Part shown: one piece after another, positions 36,340 to 47,930 of the stretch
Position numbering within the stretch: position 1 is the first letter of the stretch
How the letters are laid out: each line of letters begins with the position of its first letter
From: Eopsaltria australis
Taxonomy: Eukaryota > Chordata > Aves > Passeriformes > Petroicidae
Length of the DNA stretch: 64,000 bases
Direction of reading: 5' to 3'
Assembly: GCA_034509425.1 (NCBI GenBank)
Contig: JAVTVJ010000667.1
Span: forward strand, 310,001-374,000
The notes under the pieces: model-generated
The model's input: the letters and a program-made list of their open reading frames with translations, nothing else
Told to the model about the DNA's origin: nothing
Databases searched by the model: none
Translations under genes and position numbers: made by a program

Positions 36340-36500
36340 TAGATGGAATCGTTAGATCTCATTTAACCTCCTGCATAAACTGACTGTAAATTTTCACCCA
36401 GATGATCTGTGCTGAGACTTCTGGCTTGTGTTTGACTGAAGAATAAAGAAATTTAGCCAGATAATTACTCTTTTGAGTCTTCAGTACAACTTTGATATCA
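36340..36500 (-). mobile_element. Old CR1-type LINE fragment (turtle/crocodile-like subfamily)
   Basis: On the plus strand GTTAGATCTCATTTAACCTC, CTGCATAA, ATTTTCACCCAGATGATCTG and CTTGTGTTTGACTGAAGAAT follow the reversed order of an old CR1 3' region abundant in turtles and crocodiles (GACCATTAGATCATCTAGTC..CCTGTATAACACAGGCC..ACTTGTGTTTGACTAAAGCA). More diverged than the other CR1 copies, so probably predating birds. Confidence 0.6.
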
Positions 36501-37429
36501 AACAGGTTAGAATCGCAGAGATGAACCTCCTAAAAAGCTTTTAATAATTTTTCAAATCAATTCAATTAGTAAGGATACAGTTTGGTGATCAATTACATGT
36601 AACAAGTAGAGACAATAGGATATATTTTTCCATCAAATACATAAATATATATGCCCTCCCCAGTTTGCCCCACAAACAAACAAGGGGCAATCTTTTCCTG
36701 GAGAAAAATTTTTCAGATTTTTCTAAAGAGACCTTTGAAAAGACACAACAGGGTAGTTCTCCTAAAACTGAATGGGTGGAAATATTAATGTCTATGGACC
36801 ATGGTGTTCATTCAGAATAATAAAAGGGAAGTCTCCTGGAAAGCAGATATTCCCATGCAGAGGAAGCAATCTTCGTGGCTCCTCCTATGTGGTCCCAGTG
36901 CTGTCATTTCCTTCTTGCCACATTTCCATATCAACACTAATGTTTCTTCTTCAGTTTCTATCTTCCTATTCTGACCGTGTGCCAAAGAGGTGAGATATGT
37001 CCAGTGCTGTTTAGAAAGTTATGCTGTCCCCAGCTCAAAAGGAATATCTCTCTGCCCTAGCTAGTGACCACAGAAATGGTTGTTACTGCATGTCCACAGA
37101 CATTGCAGAGCAACAGAATTTCCATGGGCAACTAATCAGGAGAGAGAAATCCTCCATTTTGCAGACATTAGTAACACGGTGACCTTTAACAACATCGCAA
37201 GCTTTCACTCTCTCTTTAAAGTATTATATCCATCCTTAGGGAGGAAAACTTGTAGCTAAGGATTGAAATCAGAAGTGGATCATAACGCTGGCTGTGCTAT
37301 TCAATTGCCCTGCTGTATTTAGGATCCATTTATTTCTAGCTGGGTCTCTTTTTTTTTCTGTCTTGAGTCTAAAAAAAGAAGTGACCAGGCTGGCAGTGAC
37401 ATGTGATTAATAGATTGCACCTTTAGAGA
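36501..37429. other. Intronic stretch, no gene recognised
   Basis: AT-rich at 36530-36650 with CAATTCAATTAG; nothing else recognised. Confidence 0.5.
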
Positions 37430-37620
37430 AAGTTAGCAGAAGGAGATTAGCATTGTAGCCTATTATTTATTAATTAAATGCAGACACCCTATTTATACCA
37501 ATGCTGATGACATTAGTTCACTTCCATGCTTTGGGATTGCATTATCCATCCGGTCTCCCAGCATAGTAATGATTGTTTATTAAGCTGGTGGATGTTGCTG
37601 GGCTCCTTCTGTCACTTGCT
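37430..37620. promoter_or_regulatory. Candidate conserved non-coding element
   Basis: TATTATTTATTAATTAAATG, GCTGATGACATTAGTTCAC, GGGATTGCATTATCCATCCG and GTAATGATTGTTTATTAAGC are consecutive TF-core-like words in repeat-free DNA. Inference only. Confidence 0.3.
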
Positions 37621-39699
37621 TCTGTTATCAGCAGGAAAGGACAGCCAAGAAGTTAAAGATCCAACCTGAACATTTTGTTCAAGTGTCTGCTCTGTCTCTA
37701 ACAGCCTGAGTTACCTTGGCCATATCTCTGGACTCCTTTGGGACATCACTGCTTGCTTTTTACATCTGTACCTCCCTGTAGCTCAGTGAGCAGTGAAGAT
37801 TAAGTATGCAAGGCAGTATGCTGTGTGAGACCTTTTCCATTGCCTACAGGAGAAAGAATTACATTAGTGGGCATATAGGTACCTGCTGCTGCTATTTCAG
37901 TCAGCAGAAGGGGAAAGAGTTATCACAAGTGTTGTTATTTAGCAGTGCCAGGGTAGAATATTATACTTCACATGACTCTTGTTTGAGGCTTGTCCTCCTG
38001 CCTACCAAGTGTTCAAAGGAAAGTTCTGAAGCCAATCCAACCCTGAGGTTTCCATTGTTCCTAGCAGTTGTTTTCAAGATCCTGACTTCAAATGCAGGAA
38101 AAGCAGCAAATGGATTGCAGGACTCTTCCTGATCCCACCTCAGGGCAATGCCATGGGCTGCTCTGTCACACATTAAGGTTGGGACAACCAGTGGAACTGC
38201 CCGCTCTTGCACCTTGAAAAAGAGAAAGCCATGGTGGTGCAGGACATACTTGTGCTAGTTTTAAATCAGGAAATAGCACTTTACTGTCCTTTGGTTGGAC
38301 CCACTGTGGTTCCATGAGCCAGCAGAGCCAATAGACCTTATATGCTTTGCCTTCAGAGTAAAGATGGGAATCCAGGGAATCTTCACATTACCAGCTGCTT
38401 TCCTTGAAAAATTGCAGTTTGGGTGTCCATATTCCAAATAGTCAGTTACTCCTGCAGAATCAGGTCATAAATGCTCAGATTTGGTAGGGTTTCTTGACAA
38501 GCTGTGATGTGCACTCTCTCTTGTAGCTGTGTCTGGCTCTTTCTCCACACACTAAAGGACGAGTCAGATGCATGAACTGATCTACATGAAAGCAATTGCA
38601 GGATGTTCTGCAACCAGAGCAGGCAGTCTGGTCATGAATGGGTTTAAAGTTTTCTCTCTAGTCTGGGAAAATTCCTAACTCTGCAGAGGTACAAAGATGA
38701 GCTTTGAAACCAGAGTTTACTCATGAAACTATTTAGGATTTGGTTCAAAACCCACTCAGAATCAGACTTCTGGAGTCTAAGTAGGCTTTGGACCAACACC
38801 ACTATGGAAGTGTTTCTCCAGAACAGTCTGAGGACCTGAGCCTTAGGCATCCTCTTACCATCGTTTTGGTGTTTGCTTATTTGAATTTTCGTCAGCTATC
38901 ATGTTCCCTTGCTGAAAGCTGAGCACTGTAACAGCCAATAATTAAAAGTGAATACTGAAGAGTCTTTCAGCATTATCTACGCCATGATACAATCTGAACA
39001 CATGCAAAAGACATTAAAAGATGAATGAAGAGAGTGAATGGGCTGATTTATCCTGGACTGTTTCTCTCGGTGTGAAGTCTGCCTTTCACAGCCTGATGAA
39101 GTGCAGAGACAGTTAGTGGATTTGCTACCAGGAAGGGCACACATTCATTTCCCTTCCTGCAAATGTATTTAGAGCTGAAATTGAGCATAGGAAAAGTTAG
39201 AGCCAAAAAAGCAACCACTGAAAATGCAAACTATCATTTATTTTGGCAAGTTGGTGTTAAAAAGAATAAGTTGAGGGTAGTAGAAACTGGCATAGAAATT
39301 TTACAGAAGGATTTCTCCCTGTGTGTGTATGCCTCCAACTGGTTGTTTATTTCTACTTTTTCCTGCCCTGTATTTCTTGTAGCTTTCCACAGTTGGACAC
39401 TTCTTCCTATGGAAATTTCTTAAATGGTGTACCAGGTGTGAACATACCCACTCCTAACCTTAGACAAAAAGAGTTGGATGCAAATTGAAACTGCAGTTCT
39501 GTCCCATCCCCACTGCTGTAACAGTAGCATAAAGCACCTCATCTTTATCTAGATAGTGAAGGAGGGCAGAAAGATGGATTTAAAATGGATGCTGCTCTGC
39601 TGGGTGATGCAGATAATATTAGCACTTCTGCATCTCTGTCAGTAACTCTCAAAGCCTCCTTCAGATGTAATCAGCCTCTTCACCTTGCTCAAAGTATGA
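37621..39699. other. Intronic stretch, no gene recognised
   Basis: A faint MIR-like order near 37700-37795 (GAGTTACCTTGGCCATATCT, then ACATCTGTACCTCCCTGTAG) is too weak to call. Confidence 0.45.
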
Positions 39700-39800
39700 A
39701 TAAGGAAACTGAGGAACTGTGACTAATGTGGTTGGGAACAGCACATCACCACACAGCTTGGAGCTGAAGTCACGTCGTCTAAATCCTGTGCAGTGCCCTA
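39700..39800 (-). mobile_element. MIR-type amniote SINE relic
   Basis: On the plus strand AATAAGGAAACTGAGGAACT, AATGTGGTTGGGAACAGC, CACCACACAGCTTGGAGCTG and CCTGTGCAGTGCCCTACTT follow a reversed MIR ('gaggaaactgaggcacagag..ggtcacacagc..agctggg..gtgctctacc'). Confidence 0.55.
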
Positions 39801-39810
39801 CTTAAATTTA

Positions 39811-39848
39811 GTCTTCTTCATTCATTTTGTCCTCTTTCCTCCCCCCAG
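39811..39848 (+). promoter_or_regulatory. Orphan strong 3' splice-site-like sequence
   Basis: Nearly 38 nt of pyrimidines ending TCTTTCCTCCCCCCAG at 39848. By consensus this is a stronger acceptor than the one used by the CELF exon. No annotated exon is recognised after it. A frame continuing from the CELF exon (phase 1) would reach TAG at 39914-39916. Confidence 0.4.
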
Positions 39849-39916
39849 GTTTTCATGAGTCTTCTGGCTTTTGTGAATGTGCTAGAAATTGTATCAGAGG
39901 GCATAGGAGTGCATAG

Positions 39917-41875
39917 GGGTGGGGAGTTTTTGCAGGAGTTCCCTGTAGGCCCAGCCTGCCAGCACCATAGCACCCACCCATGTGCATCTTCCCGGTGGAA
40001 CAACTTGCTGCTGGCATTGCAGGAAACAAAGGAAAAGGTGGTGCTATCATGCTGGGCAGGATGTAGTCCTATTCCTGACCTCCCTGCATCCTCTGTGCTG
40101 TAGGAATTTATCATCACTCTCCTGTCAGTTGTATTATCTCCTGCGTCCAGCCGTGCAAACATGCAGCATAACACGTACAAATATCTGGTCACAAAAGGCT
40201 CAGCAACAGCTCTGGCCAAATAAAATCCCCCAAACAGACAATGAGTTTGGATATTATCCTTTTAAATCTCCTTTGAAGGTTTGAAATTTTTTCCCCTTTT
40301 TATGTAAATCTGTTCTACCTACACCACCCAAATGCCAGAAATCTTAGAACAGTAAGTACCCCTGCAGCACAAACAAAAATCGTGCTTCAGAGAAATTGTT
40401 CAGCCTCTCAAAGCCACGGTCTTGCCCTTTAAAATGAAGGACATGCTTCTGAAAAGCTCTCCTCCTTTTCTAGACCTTTGTTTCCAGCACGTTTGCAGCT
40501 GTACCACCTTTGCCAGTGATGGTATCACAGCTTCTCAAGTTCAGCAAGGACACTCAGCCCAGGGAGACATTAAAGTGATGTCTTAAAACTTCAGAAAGTG
40601 TTTTGCCACTGAGTTGATATTAAAACAACATCTTCAGCAGGCAATATGAAGCAATTTGCTATAAGTTATCCAGCCTATTGGCTAGGACCAATAAAATCCC
40701 TGCTCCTTCTTGCCAAAGGAAGTCAGACTGGTACAGTCAAGCTGCTTGTATGTGCATGTCTGGGCCCATCTATCATTCAATCTGTCAAGGGTTCCTCCTC
40801 TGAGCTTTGAACCCACTGGGTAATTTAACCTATCGTTGATGGGGTGGAAGAGGTCCCAAAGCTACTGTGTTCCTATAAATTTCATGAAAATAGGCAGCCA
40901 AGCAGAGCAGAGGGTTCTCATTAGTGTTCATAAGCCCATCTTTTATTAGACATCAATGAACTCACGGGGGTAGGGACACTGGAAGAGGGTTTACACATTC
41001 GGCTGCCCATGAAGCAACTTGTTTCAGTGTGCGAGCTCTGATACCCTGTCAAGAGGCCTCCTGTAGTAACAGCTTCTTGATTTTAACAGGATGTCAGACA
41101 GATTTCTTAGCTCCTTTCTGCTGATTTCAACAATGCTTCACACGGCAGAAAAGTCAGCCTGCTGGTTGCATTTCCCTTCCCTTCTCAGCCAAAGCCACTG
41201 GGGAGAGTTTCTGCACAATGTTTAACAAGTAGCACAACATCAGAGGTGGCTGCTTTTCAGTGAGGAGTACCTGAAGAAAACAAAAGAAATACTACACTCT
41301 TTTGAAACTTTTTCTGTCTATCATCATAAAAAGTAGTACTCAAAAATAAACAGGTATCTGTTACTCAGTCATATCTTCAGGTTGTCCAAAACAAACTTCA
41401 GGATTAAAAAAGGCGTGTGAACAAATCTTAATTTAATTTAACATTTTCTGGACTGTCTCAATTCCTCTCCTAAACCCTTTTGCATTAGTAGTGTTGATTT
41501 TTTTCCTTTGTTCTGCGGAATAAAGAAATCTGAGCTGTTGCTGAAAGCATCTAGGTTTAAAAAAAGAATACACACTCTGAAGTAGACCTCAAAAGCTCTA
41601 GATGTGTGTCAGTGCATGCAGCAACAGGAGAGATGGTTCTTCAGCTTCAGTTCTGAAATCCCTGTGCTTTCCTGGGTGGATGTCAAATCTCTGGCCATTA
41701 CCCAAGCATACCTGTGGACTTCCTGGGTGCAATTGTTCACAGTATACAGTGCAATGCACTACAGACAAACTGTGGGTCTTTGTCTCTAACATAGATTTTT
41801 GAAGTAGGTTTTATATAAATTGGCTAAAAAGTGCAAGGAATAAAAGACAATAAAAATATCTACATACGTGTGTAG
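39917..41875. other. Intronic stretch, no gene recognised
   Basis: Open frames on both strands around 39818-40284 overlap one another and have no domain. A faint MIR-like trace near 40397-40440 is not called. Confidence 0.5.

Positions 41876-41908
<33 letters not shown>
41876..41908. repeat. (TA)n microsatellite
   Basis: About 16 TA units with one TT junction near 41880-41881. Confidence 0.95.
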
Positions 41909-41913
<5 letters not shown>

Positions 41914-42394
41914 CCCAAACTTTTTTTACAAGAACAGCATTGAATGACAACTGGAATATACCCCCAGCTGGTACCAGTCATATGGTAACCTATGTTTCAA
42001 AGAAAGACAACTTAAAATTAACGTCATGTCAGAGTTGCTGCTTTCCATGAGCACCACAAAATTCTCTGTCCTATTATTTCTGTAGATCAAGATTTCTCAC
42101 ATGTGTACTTACATTATTTGTTCTCATTGTAGCATTTTGGATAAAAGAAAAGTCAGTCTAATTCCTCCTTTCAAAGAAAATCACACTAATTTGAATACGT
42201 GGATTGCACATAACTAGGTACTCTGTGGGCTGTGTGTGCACATGCATTGTTCAGGTCCTACGTCTTTTTAGATTTTTTTAAAAGTCAGTGGCAATTTTAC
42301 AGAAAAATTATTGGGTTTATTTTCAATTTGTCAAAGTATTGGATTTTTTTTTCTAAGACTTTGTTTCTATATTCTTTTTGCTGGAAGTACAATA

Positions 42395-42490
42395 TCTTAT
42401 TTTCTTTCTTTCTTACCTCCTTTATTTCTTTTGATTTTGGCTTTCTTCCTTTCTTCCTTTCTTTCACCTGCCTGCCTGCCTGCCTCTCTC
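42395..42490. repeat. Pyrimidine-rich tract with (TTCC)n and (CCTG)n
   Basis: T/C-rich run with CTTTCTTCC units and about four CCTG units (42467-42484), ending CTCTCTC before TAG|GTAATA. Confidence 0.9.
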
Positions 42491-42500
42491 TTAGGTAATA
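42485..42500 (+). promoter_or_regulatory. Recursive splice-site candidate (TAG|GTAATA)
   Basis: A long polypyrimidine tract runs into TTAG at 42491-42494, directly abutting GTAATA at 42495-42500. An acceptor fused to a donor is the signature of a ratcheting point in long introns. The tract here comes from simple repeats, so coincidence is quite possible. Confidence 0.3.
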
Positions 42501-44189
42501 TCACCATAATTTCAAGAAGCTATAACAAGCAGGCAAAAGAATAGGACCAGCCTTTCTTCTTTTTAAATGGTGGTGACTAAGCAGTAACTCCACATAAGTT
42601 CTTAAAAGTCAGTTTGATTTAGTGTGGGGTACATTAGAGCAGGCTCTAGTATACATTATCCTGCCAGAGAAGTTGTTTATATGTATGGAAGACCAATAGG
42701 ATGAAGCTGAAAAAAAGCTGGTTTCTGTCCCTTCTGAATGAATGGAAGCAGAAAACAGGAGAAGATAGGAGACAATTCCACTAGGAGGGCATTTCTGCTT
42801 GCAAGGAGTCTGCACAGTGCTCTCTCCTGGTGTGGACCACCCCCTTTAAGGCTGGATGTGTGCCAAGAGTTGAGCCAGACTAGAGAGGGCAGCTTGGCAG
42901 CAGGAGGTGTTGCCAGCATGGTCTTATGCAGAAGCTAAGATTTATTTTCTGAAGGTAAGCCTCTTTCTGTGACCATTATTCACCCCAGCCCTTACAATTC
43001 AATTATTTGGCCCTAATAATGTTGTTTTCCTCATGTGAAACATCAAGCTGGGAATCACATGAAGCCTGTCTCAAGTATCTGTAGTACTTCTTGACTTCCT
43101 GAAGACACAAGTCAAGAGGAGGACAGAGGTTTGTAGAGTTATCTAAACTTTTTGATTCCTTTTAGCTTAGCCTCACAGTGGGCAGAATGACCTGGGAGCA
43201 ATGTCCCAGCCAAGCAGGATCAGATTATAGCCTTTGCCATGTAGCAGCACAGCCAGAACAAGGGGAAATCACCTTTGCCCTCAGCTGACATTATAACAAT
43301 AGTATTACTTGTCTTGTCCTCTGATATGCCATGAGGGCAATGTCCATCACCATCACTGTCCAGCACCATTAATGTCCACCCCTGTGAGATGTTCTGTGGT
43401 GAAGGGACAGAACCATAAATGCATCTGGGTCCATATAGCAGATGAAGTCCCTATGCCATCCAGTACCTGGCAGATCTCTCTGAAATAACAGGAGAAATAA
43501 ATTTAAAAAAACAAAAAAACCAAATTTGAAGCCCTGGGAAAGTTTTGTGGACCTTCTTTATACATTTCATGCAAGTTCCTCTTCCCGGTTCCCAGTCTAA
43601 CAGTGAGTCTTTGAACACACCACTGAGCCAGGAGACCAGAGGCAATACCACAGTGATCACAGTCCCTCAGGCCATGCTTGGCCGTACCTGCTCTGATGTT
43701 GGATTGAGCACATCATTTCTTAGTGGGAATGCTTATTTCCCAGACCTAGATTAGCCTTAACATTTTTGAGACTAGACTTTTACATGTCAGCCTTTGGTAT
43801 GGTCTTAGCCCCCAATAAATTTTGTCCAGATTGCCTGAACTTCTAATAGCTCTTATTTTTCACTCCTGGCTGTGGTCCTGTAGAAGCTATTTGTTCTCCA
43901 GCTCAAGTGCTGAAGTCCTGTTTTGTAGACCCAGACCCTACATAACAATTATCTTTGCAGTTGAAGGCTGTATTCATTTCCAGGTCTCTTGCTTTATTAA
44001 GGATGAAATTCAGCTGAGACTTGGAAAAAATTCTTTTACTCACTCTTAAGGTCTGGAATCTATGAGCACTTTGAATCTGGGATGGACAACATTTCTTGAT
44101 TTGGACAGATTTTTGTCTTCTAGTGATGTAAGCAATGAGTTAGACAGATAAAGAATTTCTGTAGTGATCTATCATAGTGAAAATCTTCC
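42501..44189. other. Intronic stretch, no gene recognised
   Basis: A second AG|GTAAGC juxtaposition lies at 42953-42960 with a short T-rich tract. Nothing else recognised. Confidence 0.5.
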
Positions 44190-44208
44190 TTTTTTTTTTT
44201 TTTTTTTT
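44190..44208. repeat. (T)19 tract
   Basis: Homopolymer, seen directly. Confidence 0.95.
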
Positions 44209-45889
44209 GTATGTAAAATGCATAGTTCTCTCCCTCCTCCAAATTGTTCAATTTCTATAATCTACTAGAAAAATGTTCCATCTGTGTGGGCTGAGGATTT
44301 GTCTCACTTGCCAGGATCAGGCTTTCATTTTAATATTCTTTTTAATTTTTCTCATGGGCAAGGATGGAAAACAAACCTGAAGGTCTCACCTGATACCCAG
44401 TACAGATCATGTTAACACTACTGTGACTATCAGTGAGCCTGCAAAGTTTTACAGAATGTCTGGGTGCACACATGCCTGTTGGAGTTGAAAGGACAATCCT
44501 GGGCAATTTTGATCTTGTTATTGATAAAATGCAATAAACTATTATTACTGAAGTGGAACCCTCTCAACTGTCAGAGAAGTTGCTAGTATAGAGCTTGCTA
44601 AGGATTAATATCTATGTGTGTGTGAGTGTGTATCAAGGTGAATAATAATAACCACTTTAGTCAGGTGTTCTTTTCAATCCTTTCCTTTATGTCAGCTGTA
44701 GGTTTTAATATTTTTGTCCCTTCAGGGGATATTTAAGTATGTTAGCTAAAAAGAAGTAAAGCAAATGCAAAACCAAATATTACTTGAAAACGGCATTCAT
44801 TCCCAATGGGTTGCTGTGCATGGAATTTACCTAGCTTTTCTGTGTCTTCAATTATTATTATTTTGTAGAATTTAAACAGGGACATTCGCTCCAAGAAAAA
44901 TAATATCAAAGATGATCCTCTGGCTCTGCTGTTCATAAGAAATGTCTTTATCCTCATTTCCTCCAAGGAGGAAATAAGGGCCTGGGAGCCACCGAGTTTG
45001 GATTAATCTGGATCAAAAGACTGAATACTTTCTCCCTCTATTCACCAGTGTTCATTTCCCTCCTTCCCTTCCCACACACTCATCTTCTGCAGTACATAAC
45101 AAAAACCCATTGAAAGTGTGACTCTGGGCTTCAAGCCACGCTCATCCCTGAACCCAGCTTAATCAAGCTGAGGGAACATCATCAGGACTGTGTATTTCCA
45201 TTCTCTGGAGGTTTTCCTCCCTTTACACCCCCAAGACCAATTTCTTTTTGTTTTAAACAAAAAAGCAACCACACAACTGTTTTTCAACAGTGTGAATTCC
45301 AGACTTGCCTCTGTGGTTCATCAGAAGTTGCGTGACAGATCTGGAAATGTCAACTGGACACAAAAACAAAACCCATGGGCAAAACAGAGAGTGCTGGTCC
45401 CACATGTGATTGCTGACTAGAGGGTTAACACATGCCCCAAGGAGCCCTCTGGTGAATGCTCTACAAAAAGAATGTTTGTTTCACCCCCTCCCCAAATAAA
45501 TTTTACTCTTTCAAGTATGGGAGTTGATCAGTCTGAGAGAGAGGCATTAGTCAACGAAACAGCTTTCTGAAGAAATCCTCATTGTCCAAGACGTTTAAAA
45601 ATTGGCTGGACAATGAACTGCTTGAATATAGGGATTCATTTTTCTCCATCCAGGGAGCAGAGCGAGCGTGTGGGATAGAAGAATTAATAAGCCTTTTCTG
45701 TTGCTAATTGCTGTAATTCTGAGAAAGAAAATGGGGTGAGAGCACTGCAAGCAAGAGAGCCAAGAGACCCCAGGACAGGAGGGGTTAACACTTGTCATTC
45801 TTAATCATACAGTTACAGCCTTGTGACAGAGGACTGCGCAGGGCACAAACACAGACAGCTCACCCAAATCCATTTTCCCCACTGGCACC
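44209..45889. other. Intronic stretch, no gene recognised
   Basis: A GTGTGTGTGAGTGTGTAT run lies near 44615-44632; nothing else recognised. Confidence 0.5.
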
Positions 45890-46260
45890 ATCTCTTTATG
45901 ACTTATTGTGTTAATTAGCTGGCCTGCTCCGTTCCACAGCGGAGCTGAACGTGCCGTGATTGCCACCGGGGGGAGAGGGGATGCTGTGCCCAGCGCCAGC
46001 GCCCTTGCTGCTCCGCACAAGAGTGGCTTTCAGCGAGGCAGCTTTCCAGCCATCCCCAGGGGAGCAGAGCCTGTACAGCTGGCAAACAGGAGGGTCCTCT
46101 CCTCCCCTCTGCTTTTCTGAGACTGTTCCTGGGCCTTGCTGGTCTCCACTGGAGCCCGGGGAGCTGCAGCCCAGTCTCGGAATTTGTCCCTGCAACCACC
46201 TGGGCTCTGGTTCCCCAGAGATCAGCTTCAGACTGATGTGCTGCAGGCCAGGAGGAGGGG
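45890..46260. promoter_or_regulatory. GC- and CpG-rich patch, candidate regulatory element
   Basis: Stands out against the AT-rich intron. CpGs cluster at about 45930-46045 (about nine in some 115 bp). It starts with GTTAATTAGCTGG (homeodomain core) and contains an inverted repeat GCTCCG-8nt-CGGAGC (45926-45945). Could be an enhancer, a small CpG island or an alternative promoter. Overlapping open frames on both strands follow from GC-richness. Confidence 0.35.
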
Positions 46261-46340
46261 GGATTGTTCTATTGTTTAGTTTTAAAGTAAAGCTAATGCC
46301 ATGAAAATCAGTGTTTCCTCATTAAAATAAAAATAAAATA

Positions 46341-46358
46341 CCCTGCCCCCCCCCACCC
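46341..46358 (-). other. Potential G-quadruplex motif
   Basis: Plus strand CCC-TG-CCCCCCCCC-A-CCC gives GGG, nine G and GGG on the minus strand, enough for four tracts. Confidence 0.45.
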
Positions 46359-46360
46359 TG

Positions 46361-47472
46361 CAACTGTTTTCCAAAAAAGAAAAACAAAAGGATTTCAGGC
46401 TCAACCAAACTGAGTCCTATCCTTAGGAGGGAGGATGTGTCAGCTTAGTACAGGAATAAGTGTGGCTCAAGGGAAGGAGTGTCCCAGCCAGAGGATTGAA
46501 GGTTGTTATACAAATTAATGTGGTAATTACAGTATCATCTGGAGAAAGCAACTGTGACTGTGTCCCTGTTCTGCTAAGTACTGTAAGCACTGTAATAGAA
46601 GAGAAGTCCTGGCATGGTTATAATCTCAGCAGACAATTAAAAAAAAAAAAAGAAAAAAAGGTCCTTTATTACTGTATCATAGATAAGATGCTGAGACCCA
46701 GAGACATTTTAAAGGTATTATAATCACCAAGTCACCACCATCATGTCTGGTGTCATTTTGGCTATACCATGTGCAAAATTAAATTGAAATTCTTGACAGG
46801 GAAAAGGGACAGCCACAAATGCTAGGAGTCAAAGCCATTTTTATTTAAAAATGAAAATTTCTTCCAAATTACTTTTTCTTTAAAGTTTCCTAATAATCAC
46901 TGGAAAGGATCAGAAAAGCTCTTCCTTCTTCATTTATCCTTCGTTTTGGAGGGAAGGGATCTTATCTTGAATTCCAGAAGAAAGAATAGCTAGAAAGCAT
47001 TCTTTCTAAATACAAATACAATTCTTAATGAAAAAAGAAGTCATCACTAAGAACAGATTCCCAAAATCACATTTTTTGGTTAATGAAACATTTGTCTTGG
47101 TTAGGTCTGAATGTGCCCCTCCAAAATTTCTGCCTAAGAGTAATTTGCAAAAGGGCACATAAAGAGGCTTTGGCAGAGAAGTCTTCTTAAAATTCTGTGT
47201 TAATAAAGGAAATAATGTTAATAAGATATCAAATGAACAGTCATAAACACATGCAGCAAGATAAAAAGTGTAAGTATATGAGAAAGGGGAGGATCAAAAG
47301 CAACTTCTGCCCATGCCAAAACAACCCTATTACAAACAAAAAGGACATTAGGCAGAGATTATTAAAAACTAGTCCATTGTTCAGTAATAGCAAACATTTC
47401 ACACCTCACAAGGCAGAAGCAATAAATCCCATTGATTCCTCTGAGACAATTCACAATTAAATACTGATTTGC
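46361..47472. other. Intronic stretch, no gene recognised
   Basis: An A-rich run lies near 46639-46660; nothing else recognised. Confidence 0.5.
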
Positions 47473-47495
47473 AAATAAATAAATAAATAAATAAA
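47473..47495. repeat. (AAAT)n microsatellite
   Basis: Five to six AAAT units. Confidence 0.93.
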
Positions 47496-47499
47496 GGCA

Positions 47500-47930
47500 G
47501 AATTCATTGTGGCACCTTGCACCGCCAAATCAAAGCAATTGGAGTGGAATTGAGAATAATTACCAGATGTGTTGCTTTGTGCTCAAAACGGCATCCATTA
47601 TTTACAACTACCAGTGATGTTCCTTATTTATTCCTCCTGCTGGTCTAATGACTATTGCCATTCAGCGTTCTTTTATTTAATCATCAACATCCAGAAAAAG
47701 AAGTATCTTTTTTCTCTCTTGGTTTTTTTTTCCTCTTTTGGCAGCAGCAGGAAGGGAGAATTTTTCTAAACCCCAACAATAGCAAATTGCTCTGGAGGAA
47801 TGCATCATTTTTTTCAGATTGGCCTGTAATATAATTATGTGCATTGCCTTCAATTTATTGGACTTTTACAGATGTGCAATCCAAATGGATGTTTCTTTAA
47901 CTCCTGCAGTAATGAATATTTGTTTTCTCC
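47500..47930. promoter_or_regulatory. Candidate conserved non-coding element with embedded acceptor-like site
   Basis: Repeat-free words such as GAATTGAGAATAATTACCAG, CAGATTGGCCTGTAATATAA and GCATTGCCTTCAATTTATTG. A strong pyrimidine tract ends in GGCAGCAGCAG at 47740-47750, a NAGNAG-type triple acceptor. Function is inferred. Confidence 0.3.

Noticed and set aside
42950..42961. AG|GTAAGC as a recursive splice site
   Set aside because: Upstream pyrimidine tract is short and the AG is preceded by GA; weaker than the sites at 42494 and 54417.
45908..46304. Cluster of overlapping open frames on both strands
   Set aside because: GC-richness removes stops; no domain and no matching splice sites. 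Kept only as a CpG-rich regulatory candidate.
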